DNA from: Haloplanus sp. HW8-1
Lineage (GTDB): Archaea; Halobacteriota; Halobacteria; Halobacteriales; Haloferacaceae
Length of the DNA stretch: 64,000 nucleotides
Direction of reading: 5' to 3'
Assembly (NCBI RefSeq): GCF_023703795.1
Contig: NZ_CP098518.1
Location: 992,001 to 1,056,000 of the forward strand
Of the stretch, positions 9,511 through 19,147 are shown piece by piece. Made by a program: the position numbers and the translations under genes. Positions within the stretch are counted from its first letter, which is position 1. Each line of letters starts with the position of its first letter. Below the pieces are notes generated by a model. That model did no database searches. It was not told the origin of the DNA and saw only the letters and a program-made list of their open reading frames with translations.

Positions 9511-10101
9511 TCAGTGCGGCAGTTGGTCGTCCTCGACGTCGGAGAGCGTCCGGAGGCCGACGAACCGGGGGACCCGTGCCGCGTACCGCTCGTACTCCTC
9601 GCCGAACTCGGCGCGCAGGTGTGGCTCCTCGGCGCGGGGGAGGAGGAGTACCCAGCCGACGTGGGCGGCGGCGAGAACTGCCACGGCCGCCGAGTCGACC
9701 GCCAGCGCGAAGCCGCTCACGCCGACGATCATCCCCGCGTACTGCGGGTTGCGGGTGTAGGCGTAGGGCCCGTCTGTGTAGAGGGCGCCGGTCACGCCCA
9801 TCGTTTCGGCCGAGCGCATGGTCCGGGCACCCCAGACGAAGACGGCGGTACCGAGGAGCGCGAGGACGCCGCCGGCGAACGCCACGGGGCGGGGCAGTCC
9901 CCACACACCCCAGTCGAGGGTGGCGGTGACCAAGAGCGCGACGTCGAAGACGCCAACGAGCGTCCAGTGACAGTAGTACGCGGGCGTTCGATCCCCCGGC
10001 GGCCACCACTCGTGATCCGTCAGCAACGTTCCGACGATCAGCACGTACACGCCGATGGCCGACAGCACGCCGGCCCCGAACGCGAGTCGTGTCGGTGTCA
10101 T
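9511..10101 (-). CDS. Membrane methyltransferase of the isoprenylcysteine/phospholipid methyltransferase family
   Basis: A 196-residue protein with about four to five membrane segments in the first 140 residues. The C-terminal family signature is visible: GPYAYTRNPQYAGMIVG, then EEPHLRAEFGEEYERYAARVPRF, which forms the SAM-binding/active region in ICMT/PEMT-type enzymes. The methyl acceptor is unknown, a lipid or small hydrophobic compound being likely. It is divergent from the HTH gene at 10186. Confidence 0.8.
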   Translation of the reverse strand: MTPTRLAFGAGVLSAIGVYVLIVGTLLTDHEWWPPGDRTPAYYCHWTLVGVFDVALLVTATLDWGVWGLPRPVAFAGGVLALLGTAVFVWGARTMRSAETMGVTGALYTDGPYAYTRNPQYAGMIVGVSGFALAVDSAAVAVLAAAHVGWVLLLPRAEEPHLRAEFGEEYERYAARVPRFVGLRTLSDVEDDQLPH

Positions 10102-10158
10102 GCGACCGTCCCTACGTCCGGACGACAGGAGGCATCATTGCCTCACTGACGAGGCTTT

Positions 10159-10170
10159 TTCTTATATGGA
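10159..10170 (+). promoter_or_regulatory. Probable TATA promoter of the Bat-like regulator
   Basis: The stretch CTTATATGG (10161-10169) is centred about 20-25 bases before the ATG at 10186, the spacing expected for a leaderless haloarchaeal transcript. This supports the ATG at 10186 over the in-frame GTG at 10174. Confidence 0.55.
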
Positions 10171-10185
10171 CCCGTGATACGGACG

Positions 10186-10893
10186 ATGAAACACGCCCGA
10201 CTCCGCATCCACCACGACTCGGGAACGCTCCACCCGATGCACGCCTTCGAGATGGCACACGAACGAATCCACCGGGCCGACCTCCTGCACTGGAACACCG
10301 TCCTCGACGGAACGAACACGTTCGTCTTCCGGGTCCGAGGGGATCCGGCGCCGTTCCGTGCGAAACTCGACGCGCGGGACGTGACGGTGTCCTACAGCCT
10401 CTCGTCCGCCGAAAACGGCGTCTTCTACTGCTGTGTCCGCGACCGGGCGACCGAGTCGGACGAGGGATATATCGACGCCTTCGCCCGGGGGACGCTCGTA
10501 GTCGTCCCGCCGATCCGGTTCAACCCCGACGGAACGACCGACCTGGCGCTCGTGGGGACGGCCGTCGATCTGGAGGCCGCCGTCGAGGGGTTACCGTCCG
10601 GGTTGCGAGCGACCGTGCGCTCGGTCGGCCCCTACCGACACCGCGCGAGTGCGCCGGCACCCCGGCTCACCGACCGACAGCGCGAGGCCGTCGCCGCCGC
10701 CGTGGCGTGTGGCTACTACGAGTCGCCACGCGAGGGATCGGTGACGGACGTGGCAGCCAGCCTCGATGTCGCCCCCGGTACGGCGGCGGAACATCTCCGG
10801 AAGGCCGAGGCGTCGGTGATGCGGTCGGTCGTCACCCCCGGTGGTGACGGAGAGAATCAGTACAGCAGTTCGTCGTCGTTCTCGACCATGTAG
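10186..10893 (+). CDS. Bat-type HTH-10 transcriptional regulator
   Basis: A 235-residue protein starting at MKHARLRIHHDSGTLHP. The N-terminal about 150 residues are a GAF/bacterio-opsin-activator-like sensory region. The C-terminal HTH_10 domain starts at LTDRQREAVAAAVACGYYESPREGSVTDVA and ends near GTAAEHLRKAEASVM, matching the haloarchaeal bacterio-opsin activator family. The ligand and targets are unknown. The last 37 bases overlap the end of convergent phoU, and the C-terminal Ser-rich tail (YSSSSSFSTM) is read from that overlap. Confidence 0.82.
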   Translation: MKHARLRIHHDSGTLHPMHAFEMAHERIHRADLLHWNTVLDGTNTFVFRVRGDPAPFRAKLDARDVTVSYSLSSAENGVFYCCVRDRATESDEGYIDAFARGTLVVVPPIRFNPDGTTDLALVGTAVDLEAAVEGLPSGLRATVRSVGPYRHRASAPAPRLTDRQREAVAAAVACGYYESPREGSVTDVAASLDVAPGTAAEHLRKAEASVMRSVVTPGGDGENQYSSSSSFSTM

Positions 10894-11531
10894 AGCGTGC
10901 GTGCAGCGACGTTGACGGCGTGATCGCCCACCCGCTCTAGGTCGCGGATCGTCAGCAGCAGTCGGGAGACGTCCTGCATGAGCGACTCGATGTCGTCGTC
11001 CTCGGCGAGGTAGTCGCTCTCGATCAGGTCGCGGACGACGAGTTCGCTCGCCGCCTCGCACATCGCGTCCACCTCCTCGTCGCGGTCCGCGACCGCGTAA
11101 CACAGGTCGGTGTCGTCGTCCGCGTACGCGCTCATCGCTTGGTCGAGCATCTCCAGGGTCTCGCGGCCGATACGCTGCATATCCACGTCCGGGAAGAGGT
11201 CTCGTTCGGCATCGAGCGTGTAGCCCCCGAGGTTCACCGCGAGGTCGCCGATGCGTTCCAGATCCGTGATGATCTTGAACGAGGCGGCGATGAAGCGCAG
11301 GTCGCTCGCGACCGGTTGCTGGAGGGCGATCAGATCCACGCAAGTTCCCTCCAGGTCGAGATACATGTCGTTGATCTCGTCGTCGCCGTCGATCACCTCG
11401 CGGGCGAGTCGCTCGTCTTTCCGTTCGAGGGCGTCGAGTCCCGCCCGCAGTCGCTCCGCGACCACTTCGCTCATGTAGAGAACGTCGTCGCGGAGTTCCT
11501 CCAGCGACGACTGGTAGTCCGTTCGCGCCAT
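10857..11531 (-). CDS. phoU: Phosphate uptake regulator PhoU
   Basis: A 224-residue protein of two PhoU three-helix bundles. The repeated metal-binding signature is visible: RKDER-E-DEIND in the first half and DRDEEVDAMCE in the second, each with ERIGDLAVNL or ERVGDHAVNVA. PhoU negatively controls Pst-mediated uptake, probably by acting on PstB. It lies downstream of pstB in the same direction, separated by 95 bases carrying repeats of TATAGAT, so it may also have its own phosphate-responsive promoter. Confidence 0.93.
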   Translation of the reverse strand: MARTDYQSSLEELRDDVLYMSEVVAERLRAGLDALERKDERLAREVIDGDDEINDMYLDLEGTCVDLIALQQPVASDLRFIAASFKIITDLERIGDLAVNLGGYTLDAERDLFPDVDMQRIGRETLEMLDQAMSAYADDDTDLCYAVADRDEEVDAMCEAASELVVRDLIESDYLAEDDDIESLMQDVSRLLLTIRDLERVGDHAVNVAARTLYMVENDDELLY

Positions 11532-11581
11532 ACCACTACACTCGCCTCGACTCCCCTAAGCGTTATCCCCGGTCTACGGAT

Positions 11582-11622
11582 CTCTATGGAGTGATCTATA
11601 GGGCTCGGGAGAGATATCTATA
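11582..11622 (-). promoter_or_regulatory. TATAGAT repeats upstream of phoU
   Basis: On the minus strand the stretch reads TATAGATAT (11622-11614), TATAGATCA (11600-11592) and a weaker ATAGAGAT. The same TATAGATAT occurs before pstS and before the AbrB-PhoU gene. A TATA-like GATAACGCTTAG lies between this and the phoU start. This is a candidate Pho-responsive element; the assignment is inference. Confidence 0.4.
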
Positions 11623-11626
11623 GTCG

Positions 11627-12499
11627 TCACCCGAACTTGCCGGTGATGTAGTCCTCGACGCGTTGGCTCTCGGGGTTCTCGAAGATCTTCTCGGTGTCGT
11701 CGAACTCGACGAGTTCGCCGCCGGTGAGGAAGACGGCCGTCTTGTTCGAGATGCGGGCCGCCTGTTGCATGTTGTGGGTGACGATGACGACCGTGTACTC
11801 CTCGGCGAGTTCGGAGATGAGATCTTCGATCTTGGAGGTGGCGACCGGGTCGAGCGCCGAGGCGGGTTCGTCCATCAGGATCACCTCGGGGTCGGGGGCG
11901 ATGGCCCGGGCGATACAGAGGCGTTGCTGTTGGCCGCCCGAGAGGTCGAGTCCGGAGGTGTCGAGTTGGTCTTTGACCTCGTCCCACAGCGCCGCCCGTT
12001 TCAGGGACTCCTCGACGATCTCGTCGTAGTCGCCCTCCGTGTTCTGGATCTTCAGCCCGTAGGCGACGTTGTCGTAGATGCTCTTGGGGAAGGGGTTGGG
12101 CGACTGGAACACCATCCCCACGCGCCGCCGGAGCGCCACGGGGTCGACGTCGTCGTCGTAGACGTTCTTGCCGCGGAGGAAGAGGTCTCCCTCCACACGG
12201 GCGGCGTCGATCAGGTCGTTCATCCGGTTGATACACCGGAGGAACGTGGACTTGCCACAGCCCGAGGGACCGATCATGGCGGTCACCTGGTTCTCCGGGA
12301 TCTCCAGACTGATGTCCTGTAACGCCTGGTCGTCGTTGTACCAGACGTCGACGTTCTCCGCGCGGACGACGGTGTTTTCCCGCATCGTCGGTTCCGACGG
12401 CGAGACGCTCTCGCTGACGTCGGTCTGGACGAGCATGTCGTCGGTCGTCGGGTCGTCGGTCGATTCCTCGGCGTACTCCTGTTGTCGGTCGTCGGTCAT
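11627..12499 (-). CDS. pstB: Phosphate ABC transporter ATP-binding protein PstB
   Basis: The ATPase of the high-affinity phosphate importer, 290 residues. The first about 40 residues are an acidic Ser/Thr/Asp-rich halophile extension, then the ABC domain: Walker [20 protein letters not shown], signature [14 protein letters not shown], Walker [14 protein letters not shown] and the switch His in [12 protein letters not shown]. It begins 2 bases after the pstA stop, in the operon pstS-pstC-pstA-pstB(-phoU). Confidence 0.96.
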   Translation of the reverse strand: MTDDRQQEYAEESTDDPTTDDMLVQTDVSESVSPSEPTMRENTVVRAENVDVWYNDDQALQDISLEIPENQVTAMIGPSGCGKSTFLRCINRMNDLIDAARVEGDLFLRGKNVYDDDVDPVALRRRVGMVFQSPNPFPKSIYDNVAYGLKIQNTEGDYDEIVEESLKRAALWDEVKDQLDTSGLDLSGGQQQRLCIARAIAPDPEVILMDEPASALDPVATSKIEDLISELAEEYTVVIVTHNMQQAARISNKTAVFLTGGELVEFDDTEKIFENPESQRVEDYITGKFG

Positions 12500-12501
12500 G
12501 G

Positions 12502-14100
12502 TTACTGATCAGCCTCGTATTTGTTCCGCAGTACGATCGCGATGGAGTTCATGCTCAACAGGACGACGAGCAAGACGACGACGCCCGCGGGAACGGCCGC
12601 CTGGTAGAAGGGTTCGCTGGCGAAGAGACTCGCCCAGGCGTACACCTGCAGGGGCATCGCGCTCACCTTCGAGGAGAGCGCGGTCGGCAGCGAGAAGAGG
12701 ACGTTCGGCGCGCCGATCATGATGAGCGGCGCCGTCTCGCCGATTGCGCGGCCGAGCGCGAGGATGGTCCCCGTCAGGATGCCCGGGAACGCCCGCGGCA
12801 GGACGACGTTCTTGATCGTCTGCCACCGCGTCGCACCCATTCCGTAGGACGCCTGACGCATCTCGTCCGGGACGCTCCGGAGCGCCTCCCGCGAGGAGAT
12901 GATGACGATGGGGAGGATGAGCAAGGCGAGCGTCGCACCGCCGATGAGGACGGTCCCGGTCGGCTGGCCGAGATACGCGACGAACACGCCGAGGCCGAGC
13001 AGCCCGTACACGACGGAGGGGACGCCCGCGAGGTTCGAGATGTTGACATCGATGAAGCGGGTGAGGCGGTTGTCGGGGGCGTACTCCTCCAGATACACCG
13101 CGGCACCGACCCCGAGGGGAAAGGAAAGCGCGGCGACGGTCACCATCAGGAGGATGGAACCGCCGATGGCCGGGTAGAGGCCGGCGTCCGATGCGGTTCC
13201 GCTGTGCGCGCTGGTGAGGAATCCCCAGTCGACCCAGGACTGTGGCCCGGCGAAGCCGAGCACCTCGGCGAGGACCGCGCCGACGACGGCGCCACCGAGG
13301 ATGACCGCAGCGAAGCCCAGCCCGGGTCGGCGGCCCGGGTTGCGGCGGACGTGCCCGATGGCGTAACCGCCCGTGGGGACGACGGCGACGGCGAGCAGTA
13401 CCGTCGCGGGGACCGACGTTACGCCGACGAGGGGACCGACGACGCCGCCGAGGCCGACAGCGACGAGCGCACCGGCGACCGCCAGTAGCCGCCGTCGACG
13501 ACCGTCGTCGACGGAGACGTAGCGGCCGACGAGGAGCGCGACGGGGGCGCCGAGCGAGACGGTCAACAGGAGGTCGTCGGTCGGATAGACGGGCAACGAC
13601 TGGACGAGTCCGGGGATGACGAACAGTGCGAGGAGGATGACCGCTCCGGCGCCGACGAAGCGAGCGGTGAAGGGGAGTCGGCGATCGAAGCGTTCGATGG
13701 CCACGACACCCGCCAGCGCGAGACAGAGCGCGAGTACGTAGGCGAACCAGGTGATCGGGGAGACGATGTCGACGAAGATCATCGCCGCACCGCCGGCGAA
13801 CATGGTGCTGACGGCGAGAGTGCCGACGACGGTAGCTCCGAACCGCAGCGACGCCGGGTCCGTTCGAAGCAGGTAGCCGCTGGCGACGAGCGTCGGAAGC
13901 ACGAGCGTCAGGAGGAAGGTGAGATGCCACCCCGGATCCGCGGTCAGCGGTCGGATCGCGTCGTTCGCGACGTAGATCAGGAGGATTGCCAGCGCGACGA
14001 TGCCGAACAGCGTCGCCGCAAGCAGGAGATATCTGAAGGCGGTGTCCACCGTTCGGCTGACGTGGCCGAAGCCGTCGATGGTTCTCTCTTCGGTCGCCAT
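12502..14100 (-). CDS. pstA: Phosphate ABC transporter permease PstA, long form
   Basis: A 532-residue permease, nearly twice the bacterial length. The C-terminal about 290 residues are the standard BPD permease domain ([21 protein letters not shown]; the EAA-like loop [39 protein letters not shown]). The N-terminal about 230 residues add some seven predicted membrane helices with no clear family. Similar long PstA proteins are known to me from other haloarchaea, so this is a lineage feature rather than a recent fusion. It is separated from pstC by one base. Confidence 0.92.
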   Translation of the reverse strand: MATEERTIDGFGHVSRTVDTAFRYLLLAATLFGIVALAILLIYVANDAIRPLTADPGWHLTFLLTLVLPTLVASGYLLRTDPASLRFGATVVGTLAVSTMFAGGAAMIFVDIVSPITWFAYVLALCLALAGVVAIERFDRRLPFTARFVGAGAVILLALFVIPGLVQSLPVYPTDDLLLTVSLGAPVALLVGRYVSVDDGRRRRLLAVAGALVAVGLGGVVGPLVGVTSVPATVLLAVAVVPTGGYAIGHVRRNPGRRPGLGFAAVILGGAVVGAVLAEVLGFAGPQSWVDWGFLTSAHSGTASDAGLYPAIGGSILLMVTVAALSFPLGVGAAVYLEEYAPDNRLTRFIDVNISNLAGVPSVVYGLLGLGVFVAYLGQPTGTVLIGGATLALLILPIVIISSREALRSVPDEMRQASYGMGATRWQTIKNVVLPRAFPGILTGTILALGRAIGETAPLIMIGAPNVLFSLPTALSSKVSAMPLQVYAWASLFASEPFYQAAVPAGVVVLLVVLLSMNSIAIVLRNKYEADQ

Positions 14101-14101
14101 C

Positions 14102-15061
14102 TCAGTACTCCTCCCGGTAGTGCTGGGCGACGAGGTCGCTGATGACGTTCATTGCGAGGGTGATGACGAACAGCGTGAGGCCGATGGCAAAGAGGCTCCG
14201 ATAGGCGATACCGCCGCCGGTGATGTCGCCGGTGAGCAGGTTCACCATCGCGGCGGTCATCGGCAGCGCACCCTCCAGATACGCGGCCGGGTTCAGCGGG
14301 TTGAGGAGGTTCGCCTGCGACCCGGCGGCGACCGTGACGGCCATCGTCTCGCCGATGGCCCGCGAGAGTGCGAGGATGAACGAGGAGAAGATTCCGGAGA
14401 GGGAGGCGGGGACGACGATGCCGACCGAGACGTCGAACTTCGTCGCACCCATGCCGTAGCCGGCCTGTCGGAGCGAGTCCGGGACGGCCGACATCGCGTC
14501 CTCGCTGATCGAGGCCACCATCGGGATGATCATGATGCCGACGACGATGCTCGCAGAGAGCATGTTGAACGTGCCGAGTCCGGGGATGATCGTCTTGAGT
14601 GCGGGAGTGATGTAGACGACGGCAAAGAAGCCGTAGACGACCGTCGGGACGCCGGCGAGTACCTCGAGGGCGGGCTTGAGGAGTGACCGCGCACGCGGGC
14701 TCGCGTACTCGCTGAGATAGATGGCGGTGGCGACGCCGAGTGGCAAGGAGACGACGGCCGAGCCGATGGTGATGGCGAGCGTGGCCGACACCAGCGGCAG
14801 GACGCCGAACTGCTCGTTGTTGATGATCCACTCCGTCCCGGTGAGGAAGTCGACGACCGACGCGGTAGGTCCCTCGACGCCCATCAGCGGCGCGGTCACG
14901 CTGAAGAACTTCGCCGCCTCGGTGGTCAACAGGACGATGATGCTGATCGTGGTGACGATGGACAGCACCGCACACAGGAAGAAAAACGAGCGTGTCAGTA
15001 GTTCCTGTGGCGCGTTCTCCGTTCGGCGGGTGAGATCCCGTGCCAGGTCGTCCGTGCTCAT
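14102..15061 (-). CDS. pstC: Phosphate ABC transporter permease PstC
   Basis: A 319-residue permease with six core membrane segments. Diagnostic parts are YLSEYASPRARSLLKPALEVLAGVPTVVYG-type sequence in the middle, the EAA loop DSLRQAGYGMGATKFDVSVGIV and RAIGETMAVTVAAG. It pairs with PstA to form the membrane channel for phosphate. It follows pstS after 55 bases, and a T-free gap between them shows no obvious terminator. Confidence 0.94.
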   Translation of the reverse strand: MSTDDLARDLTRRTENAPQELLTRSFFFLCAVLSIVTTISIIVLLTTEAAKFFSVTAPLMGVEGPTASVVDFLTGTEWIINNEQFGVLPLVSATLAITIGSAVVSLPLGVATAIYLSEYASPRARSLLKPALEVLAGVPTVVYGFFAVVYITPALKTIIPGLGTFNMLSASIVVGIMIIPMVASISEDAMSAVPDSLRQAGYGMGATKFDVSVGIVVPASLSGIFSSFILALSRAIGETMAVTVAAGSQANLLNPLNPAAYLEGALPMTAAMVNLLTGDITGGGIAYRSLFAIGLTLFVITLAMNVISDLVAQHYREEY

Positions 15062-15116
15062 CTACTGTGTGGTCGGTTTCGCGTTCGACTGAAAAAACCC
15101 TTCGTTCGGTCGCCTC

Positions 15117-16121
15117 TCAGCCCTGCGCGTTCTCGATGGCCGTTTCGAGGCGGTCCATCGCCTCGCTCTGGTCCTCGTCGTTCAGCGGGACGTAGCCGAC
15201 TTCCTCGGCGACGATCTCCTGGCTCGTCGAGTTCTCGAGCCAGAAGCGGGCGAACTCGGCGACGTGGTCCTCGGCGAGCGACGCCTGTTTGGCGTAGGTG
15301 AACAGCGGTCGGGAGAGGGGGGTGTACTCACCGGAGCGGGCGGTTTCGAGCGACGGATCGACACAGCCGTCGCCGTCGTCGATGCCGAGTGCCCTCACCC
15401 GGTCCTGGTTCTGTGAGTAGTACGCGAACCCGAGGTAGCCGATGGCGCCCTCCGAACCCTCGACGCCCTGGATGATCGTTCGATCCTGCTCGGTCGCGGA
15501 GTAATCCTGGCGGTGGCCCGCTCCCTCCTCGCCGAGGATGGCCTCGATGAAGTAGTCGTAGGTCCCGGAGGCGTCGGTCGGACCGTAGAGTTCCAGTTCC
15601 CGGTCGGGCCAGTCGTCGTTCACGTCGCTCCACGTCGCCGGCGGCGACTCGGCCGACCAGATTTCCCGCAGTTGGTCGACCGTCAGGCAGTCCACCCAGT
15701 CGTTGTCGTTGTTGACCACGACCGTCAGGGCGTCCGTGGCGACGGTGAGTTCGACCGGTGTCACGTCGTTCGACGAGCACGCTTCCTCCTCCTCGGGCTG
15801 GATCGGACGCGAGGCGTTGTTGAAGTCGGTTCGGCCGGGGCAGAAGTGATTCGCGAACCCGCCGCCGGAGCCGGTAGACTGGAGATTGATGTCGACCTCC
15901 GAGTGCTGAGACTGGAACCGCTCGGCCATCGCCGTCGCCAGCGGGAACACCGTCGAACTGCCCGCGATGTCGATGGTTCCGGAGAGGTCGCCGTCGCCCC
16001 CGTTCCCGTCTCCGCCGCTCCCACTCTGCGTACAGCCGGCGAGGCCGACTGCTCCGATCGATCCGGTCGCCGTGAGGAACTTGCGCCGTGATACGGAGCT
16101 ACCCGCGGGTTCGTCGGTCAT
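15117..16121 (-). CDS. pstS: Phosphate-binding lipoprotein PstS
   Basis: The extracellular phosphate-binding protein, 334 residues. The N-terminus carries a twin-arginine motif (SRRKFLTATGS) and a lipobox (GLAGC), followed by a Gly/Asp-rich linker, as in Tat-exported haloarchaeal lipoproteins. The phosphate-binding fold shows IDIAGSSTVFPLATAMAERF and STGSGGGFANHFC near the N-terminus. It is the first gene of the pst operon and is transcribed away from the AbrB-PhoU regulator. Confidence 0.95.
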   Translation of the reverse strand: MTDEPAGSSVSRRKFLTATGSIGAVGLAGCTQSGSGGDGNGGDGDLSGTIDIAGSSTVFPLATAMAERFQSQHSEVDINLQSTGSGGGFANHFCPGRTDFNNASRPIQPEEEEACSSNDVTPVELTVATDALTVVVNNDNDWVDCLTVDQLREIWSAESPPATWSDVNDDWPDRELELYGPTDASGTYDYFIEAILGEEGAGHRQDYSATEQDRTIIQGVEGSEGAIGYLGFAYYSQNQDRVRALGIDDGDGCVDPSLETARSGEYTPLSRPLFTYAKQASLAEDHVAEFARFWLENSTSQEIVAEEVGYVPLNDEDQSEAMDRLETAIENAQG

Positions 16122-16442
16122 CGCCCGAAAGTGGTCGACTGTGACGTAAGTACCCTTCTATGATAACTATATAGATATACATACGGGAACCGATGACGAG
16201 GGGTCGCCGCCGAGGGGCGACGGTCAGGCACACGTTTCGACTGTCGACCGAACACGGAACTCGAATATCGAAAATACTGGGCGACCAGACCCCGACAAAT
16301 CGACGTTACCGAAATGATTGTGTCTCGATAGCTCGCGATAGGTGGGTCGGTCACGCCGTGGGTTTCGTGACAGACGGACCGGGATTGACAAGAGTATATA
16401 GATATGGATGGTTTTATTTCGCCGAGTCCGTTCTCTCCGTGT
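16122..16442. promoter_or_regulatory. Divergent Pho control region between pstS and the AbrB-PhoU gene
   Basis: The 321-base gap contains two copies of TATAGATAT, at 16170-16178 and 16397-16405, in near-identical surroundings (CTATATAGATATAC and GTATATAGATATGG). Each lies close to one of the two divergent genes. For the rightward gene a TTTTAT box (about 16411-16416) sits 27-32 bases before the start codon, with the motif directly upstream of it. No credible gene is seen in the gap. Confidence 0.5.
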
Positions 16443-17444
16443 ATGGTCGAGACCCGCAAGGTGCAGGTGACGGGCGGATCGACGTACACGGTGTCGATTC
16501 CGAAAGACTGGGCGACCGACAACGGCGTCTCCGCGGGGAGCGAGGTGGCGTTCTACCCCGAGGGCGACTCGCTGTTCATGACGCCTCGGACCGACGAGGA
16601 CCGCACGGAGGGGACCCTCGACGTGGGCGATCTGGTCGGGGAGGAACTCATCCGTGCGGTGATGACGATGTACGTCAGCGGCTTCGACATCATCGCCCTG
16701 GAGAGTGCGCGGATCACGACCGAGCAGCGACGGACCATCAGGACGGCAACCCAGAGCCTCGTGGGGCTGGAGGTCCTCGAGGAGACGCGGGACCGGGTGG
16801 TCATCCGCGACCTGCTCGACTCCTCGGAACTGTCGATCAACAACGCGGTCACCCGGATGCGGCTGATCGCTCTCTCGATGCTCGAAGACGCGGTGACGGC
16901 ACTGGTCGATCTGGACGCGGACTTGGCGCGGGACGTCATCCAGCGTGACGACGACGTCGACCGCCTCTGGATGGTCGTCTCGCGGATCTTCCGGGCGACG
17001 CTCCGGAGCCCCCGCGCCGCGGAGGAACTCGGCGTCACCCGCGAGGTGTGCTTCGACTACCAGTCGGCGGCCCGACAGCTCGAACGCATCGCCGACCACG
17101 CGACGAAGATCGCCCACCTCTCGCTCAACTTCGACGAGGAGATCCCCGAGGACGTCGCCGAGGCCCTGTCAGAACTGCACGACGACGCCGCGGCCGTGAC
17201 GGACGTGGCGATGGACGCGCTCTTCATCGACGGCAGCGAGGAGGCGACCCATCGGGCGAACGAAGCCCGGGAGTCGGTCCAGGACATCGACAGCCACGCC
17301 CGCTCCATCGACGAACTCCTGCGTGATCTCGATCCGACCCGTGCACAGTTGCTGGGTCTCGTGGTCGACTCGCTCTCCCGCAGCGCCGACTACGGTGGCA
17401 ACATCGCGGAGACGGCGCTCCAGAAGGCGGCCCCGACGCCCTGA
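16443..17444 (+). CDS. AbrB-PhoU phosphate regulatory protein
   Basis: A 333-residue protein. The start at 16443 (MVETRKVQVTGGSTYTVSIP) is chosen because the SpoVT/AbrB swapped-hairpin domain begins there and spans about residues 1-45 (IPKDWATDNGVSAGSEVAFY). The rest contains two PhoU bundles (QRDDDVDRLWMVVSR; ARQLERIADHATKIAHLSL; SADYGGNIAETAL). The combination of a DNA-binding domain with PhoU bundles suggests a transcriptional regulator of the adjacent pst operon. Divergent placement and the shared TATAGATAT motif support this. Confidence 0.85.
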   Translation: MVETRKVQVTGGSTYTVSIPKDWATDNGVSAGSEVAFYPEGDSLFMTPRTDEDRTEGTLDVGDLVGEELIRAVMTMYVSGFDIIALESARITTEQRRTIRTATQSLVGLEVLEETRDRVVIRDLLDSSELSINNAVTRMRLIALSMLEDAVTALVDLDADLARDVIQRDDDVDRLWMVVSRIFRATLRSPRAAEELGVTREVCFDYQSAARQLERIADHATKIAHLSLNFDEEIPEDVAEALSELHDDAAAVTDVAMDALFIDGSEEATHRANEARESVQDIDSHARSIDELLRDLDPTRAQLLGLVVDSLSRSADYGGNIAETALQKAAPTP

Positions 17445-17561
17445 TCGACGTTACCGTTCCAGACCGTCGCCTGACGGGCGGTCGCCCGCGGCATCACGTG
17501 GCCGGCGTCCCGGCGTAGTCGAACGGAACACCGATATGGGAGACTCCCGAACCGCCTGCCG

Positions 17562-18053
17562 ATGACGCTGTCCCCCGAGGAACGCGAGCGACTGGCGGAT
17601 ATCGTCCGCCTCCAGCCGACGAAGAACAAGGAACTACAGGAGCGCTGGGGGCTCGACAGCGGCAGCGAGGTCCACGGCTATCTGGAGAACCATCTGAGCG
17701 ACTACTACTATCGCAACGACGACAGCTACATCTGTGCGACCCCGGAGGCGGCCGAACTCACCGGCGCGGACCCCGGGATGGAGGGCGACGAGGACGGACC
17801 GAACGTCATCCGCGTCCCGGAACTCGAAGCCCGGGTGTTCGAGGTCGTCGCGGGGCCGACGGACCGCTCGGAGAGCGTCGTGAGCGTCCTCCAGAAGGTC
17901 CGCGAGGCGTTCGACGCCGACCCGGAGGTCGACGCAGTGCGCGAGGCGCTCCAGAGCCTCCGGCGCAAGGGCGTCGTCGAGGTGGTCTACCGAACGGTGC
18001 CGACGTTCAAACTCGCGGTCGAGCGCGAGAGCGTCGACGTGGAAGTCGTCTGA
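17562..18053 (+). CDS. DUF5797 family winged-helix-like protein
   Basis: A 163-residue haloarchaeal protein. The start MTLSPEERERLADIVRLQPTKNKEL, the RWGLDSGSEVHGYLENHLSDYYYRND segment and the final EALQSLRRKGVVEVVYRTV match DUF5797 as I remember it. Both ends look like winged-helix units, so DNA binding is plausible but unproven. It stands alone between the AbrB-PhoU gene and a convergent DUF5787 gene. Confidence 0.75.
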   Translation: MTLSPEERERLADIVRLQPTKNKELQERWGLDSGSEVHGYLENHLSDYYYRNDDSYICATPEAAELTGADPGMEGDEDGPNVIRVPELEARVFEVVAGPTDRSESVVSVLQKVREAFDADPEVDAVREALQSLRRKGVVEVVYRTVPTFKLAVERESVDVEVV

Positions 18054-18066
18054 GGTGGTGGTGGGG

Positions 18067-19062
18067 TCACGGGTCGACGTCGCGACGGCGGCGCCGGCGA
18101 CGCGCCAGTAACCGCTGGATCGCCTTTCCCGGCCCGCCTTCGATGGGCCAGCCGCGGGTGCGCCACGCCGGCGGCTCCGGTTGGAAGTCGGCACACGACC
18201 CCGCACACTCGGCGGCCGTCTGGTGGCACTCCTTGGCCCCACACCAGGGGACGAAGGCTCCCGCCTCCCGCCGGAGTTCGAACCACCGGCAGTCGGGGCG
18301 CATCGTCTCGACGTAGGACCGCCAGCCCGACCCGTAGGCGCGCTCGGCGAGTTCGAGTCGCTTCGTCGCTTTCTCCGCCGGGGAAAGCGACGTCTCCACG
18401 TCCGGGTCGAGCGGGGCGGGATGCCACGCGACCTGTGCCGCGGGTGTCGACTCCTCGAAGTCGAGTGTCAACACGCCGGCCTCCACGGGCAGGTCTTCCA
18501 GCAGAGCGGGTTCGACCGTCTCGTCCGTGGCGGCGGTGGCGACCCACACCTCGTCGGCGAGGGCCGTCTCCACGTCGTGGGCGAGTTGCTCGCCGAGCGC
18601 GCGCGCCGCACTCGCCGAGAGGTCGGGCTTGTTCTCGACGGCGACGATCCGTCGCATCCAGTCGGGATAGGGGGCGATTCGGCGGATCTCGATCCGGTTG
18701 CCGGATCGCCGGGTCTCGACGACGCCGCGGTCCTCGGCACGGTGGACGTCGGCACGGACGTACCGCCAGGGGTAGCCGGGGTCGGGGAGCGCGTCCCGGT
18801 ACCACGCCCACTCGGCCGGGGCGTTGCGAACCACGTGTAACAGATCGGAGTCGAGGGCGTCCCCACCGAACGCGGCCCGGGCGGCGAGTCCGTTCGGATC
18901 GGCCTCGACGACGACGGTGTCCCAGCGGCGGTTCCGGGTGCCGAGTTGCCGGGCGACGACCGGCACGGCGTCGGTCTCGCGGTCGAGCGGCCACGCGCGT
19001 TCGGCCCACCGGCAGGTGACGAGTTCGAAGCCGAACTCCGCGTCGCCGGGGTACCCGCTCAC
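18067..19062 (-). CDS. DUF5787 family protein
   Basis: A 331-residue haloarchaeal protein beginning MSGYPGDAEFGFELVTCRWAE. The mid part (RIVAVENKPDLSASAARALGEQLAHDVETALADEVWVAT) resembles the PD-(D/E)xK nuclease-like pattern in which an acidic residue precedes ExK (VENKPD). The C-terminus holds a cysteine cluster (CRWFELR, WCGAKECHQTAAECAGSC) suitable for metal binding, then an Arg-rich tail. The biochemical role is unknown; the nuclease-like reading is my inference. Confidence 0.72.
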   Translation of the reverse strand: MSGYPGDAEFGFELVTCRWAERAWPLDRETDAVPVVARQLGTRNRRWDTVVVEADPNGLAARAAFGGDALDSDLLHVVRNAPAEWAWYRDALPDPGYPWRYVRADVHRAEDRGVVETRRSGNRIEIRRIAPYPDWMRRIVAVENKPDLSASAARALGEQLAHDVETALADEVWVATAATDETVEPALLEDLPVEAGVLTLDFEESTPAAQVAWHPAPLDPDVETSLSPAEKATKRLELAERAYGSGWRSYVETMRPDCRWFELRREAGAFVPWCGAKECHQTAAECAGSCADFQPEPPAWRTRGWPIEGGPGKAIQRLLARRRRRRRDVDP

Positions 19063-19147
19063 GGACGTTGCTGGGTGGCCGGGCGGCTAAGGCGTGTCGG
19101 TGGCGCCGTGACTACGGACGGCGAGGTCGGTGACGCCCCCGTCGCTG

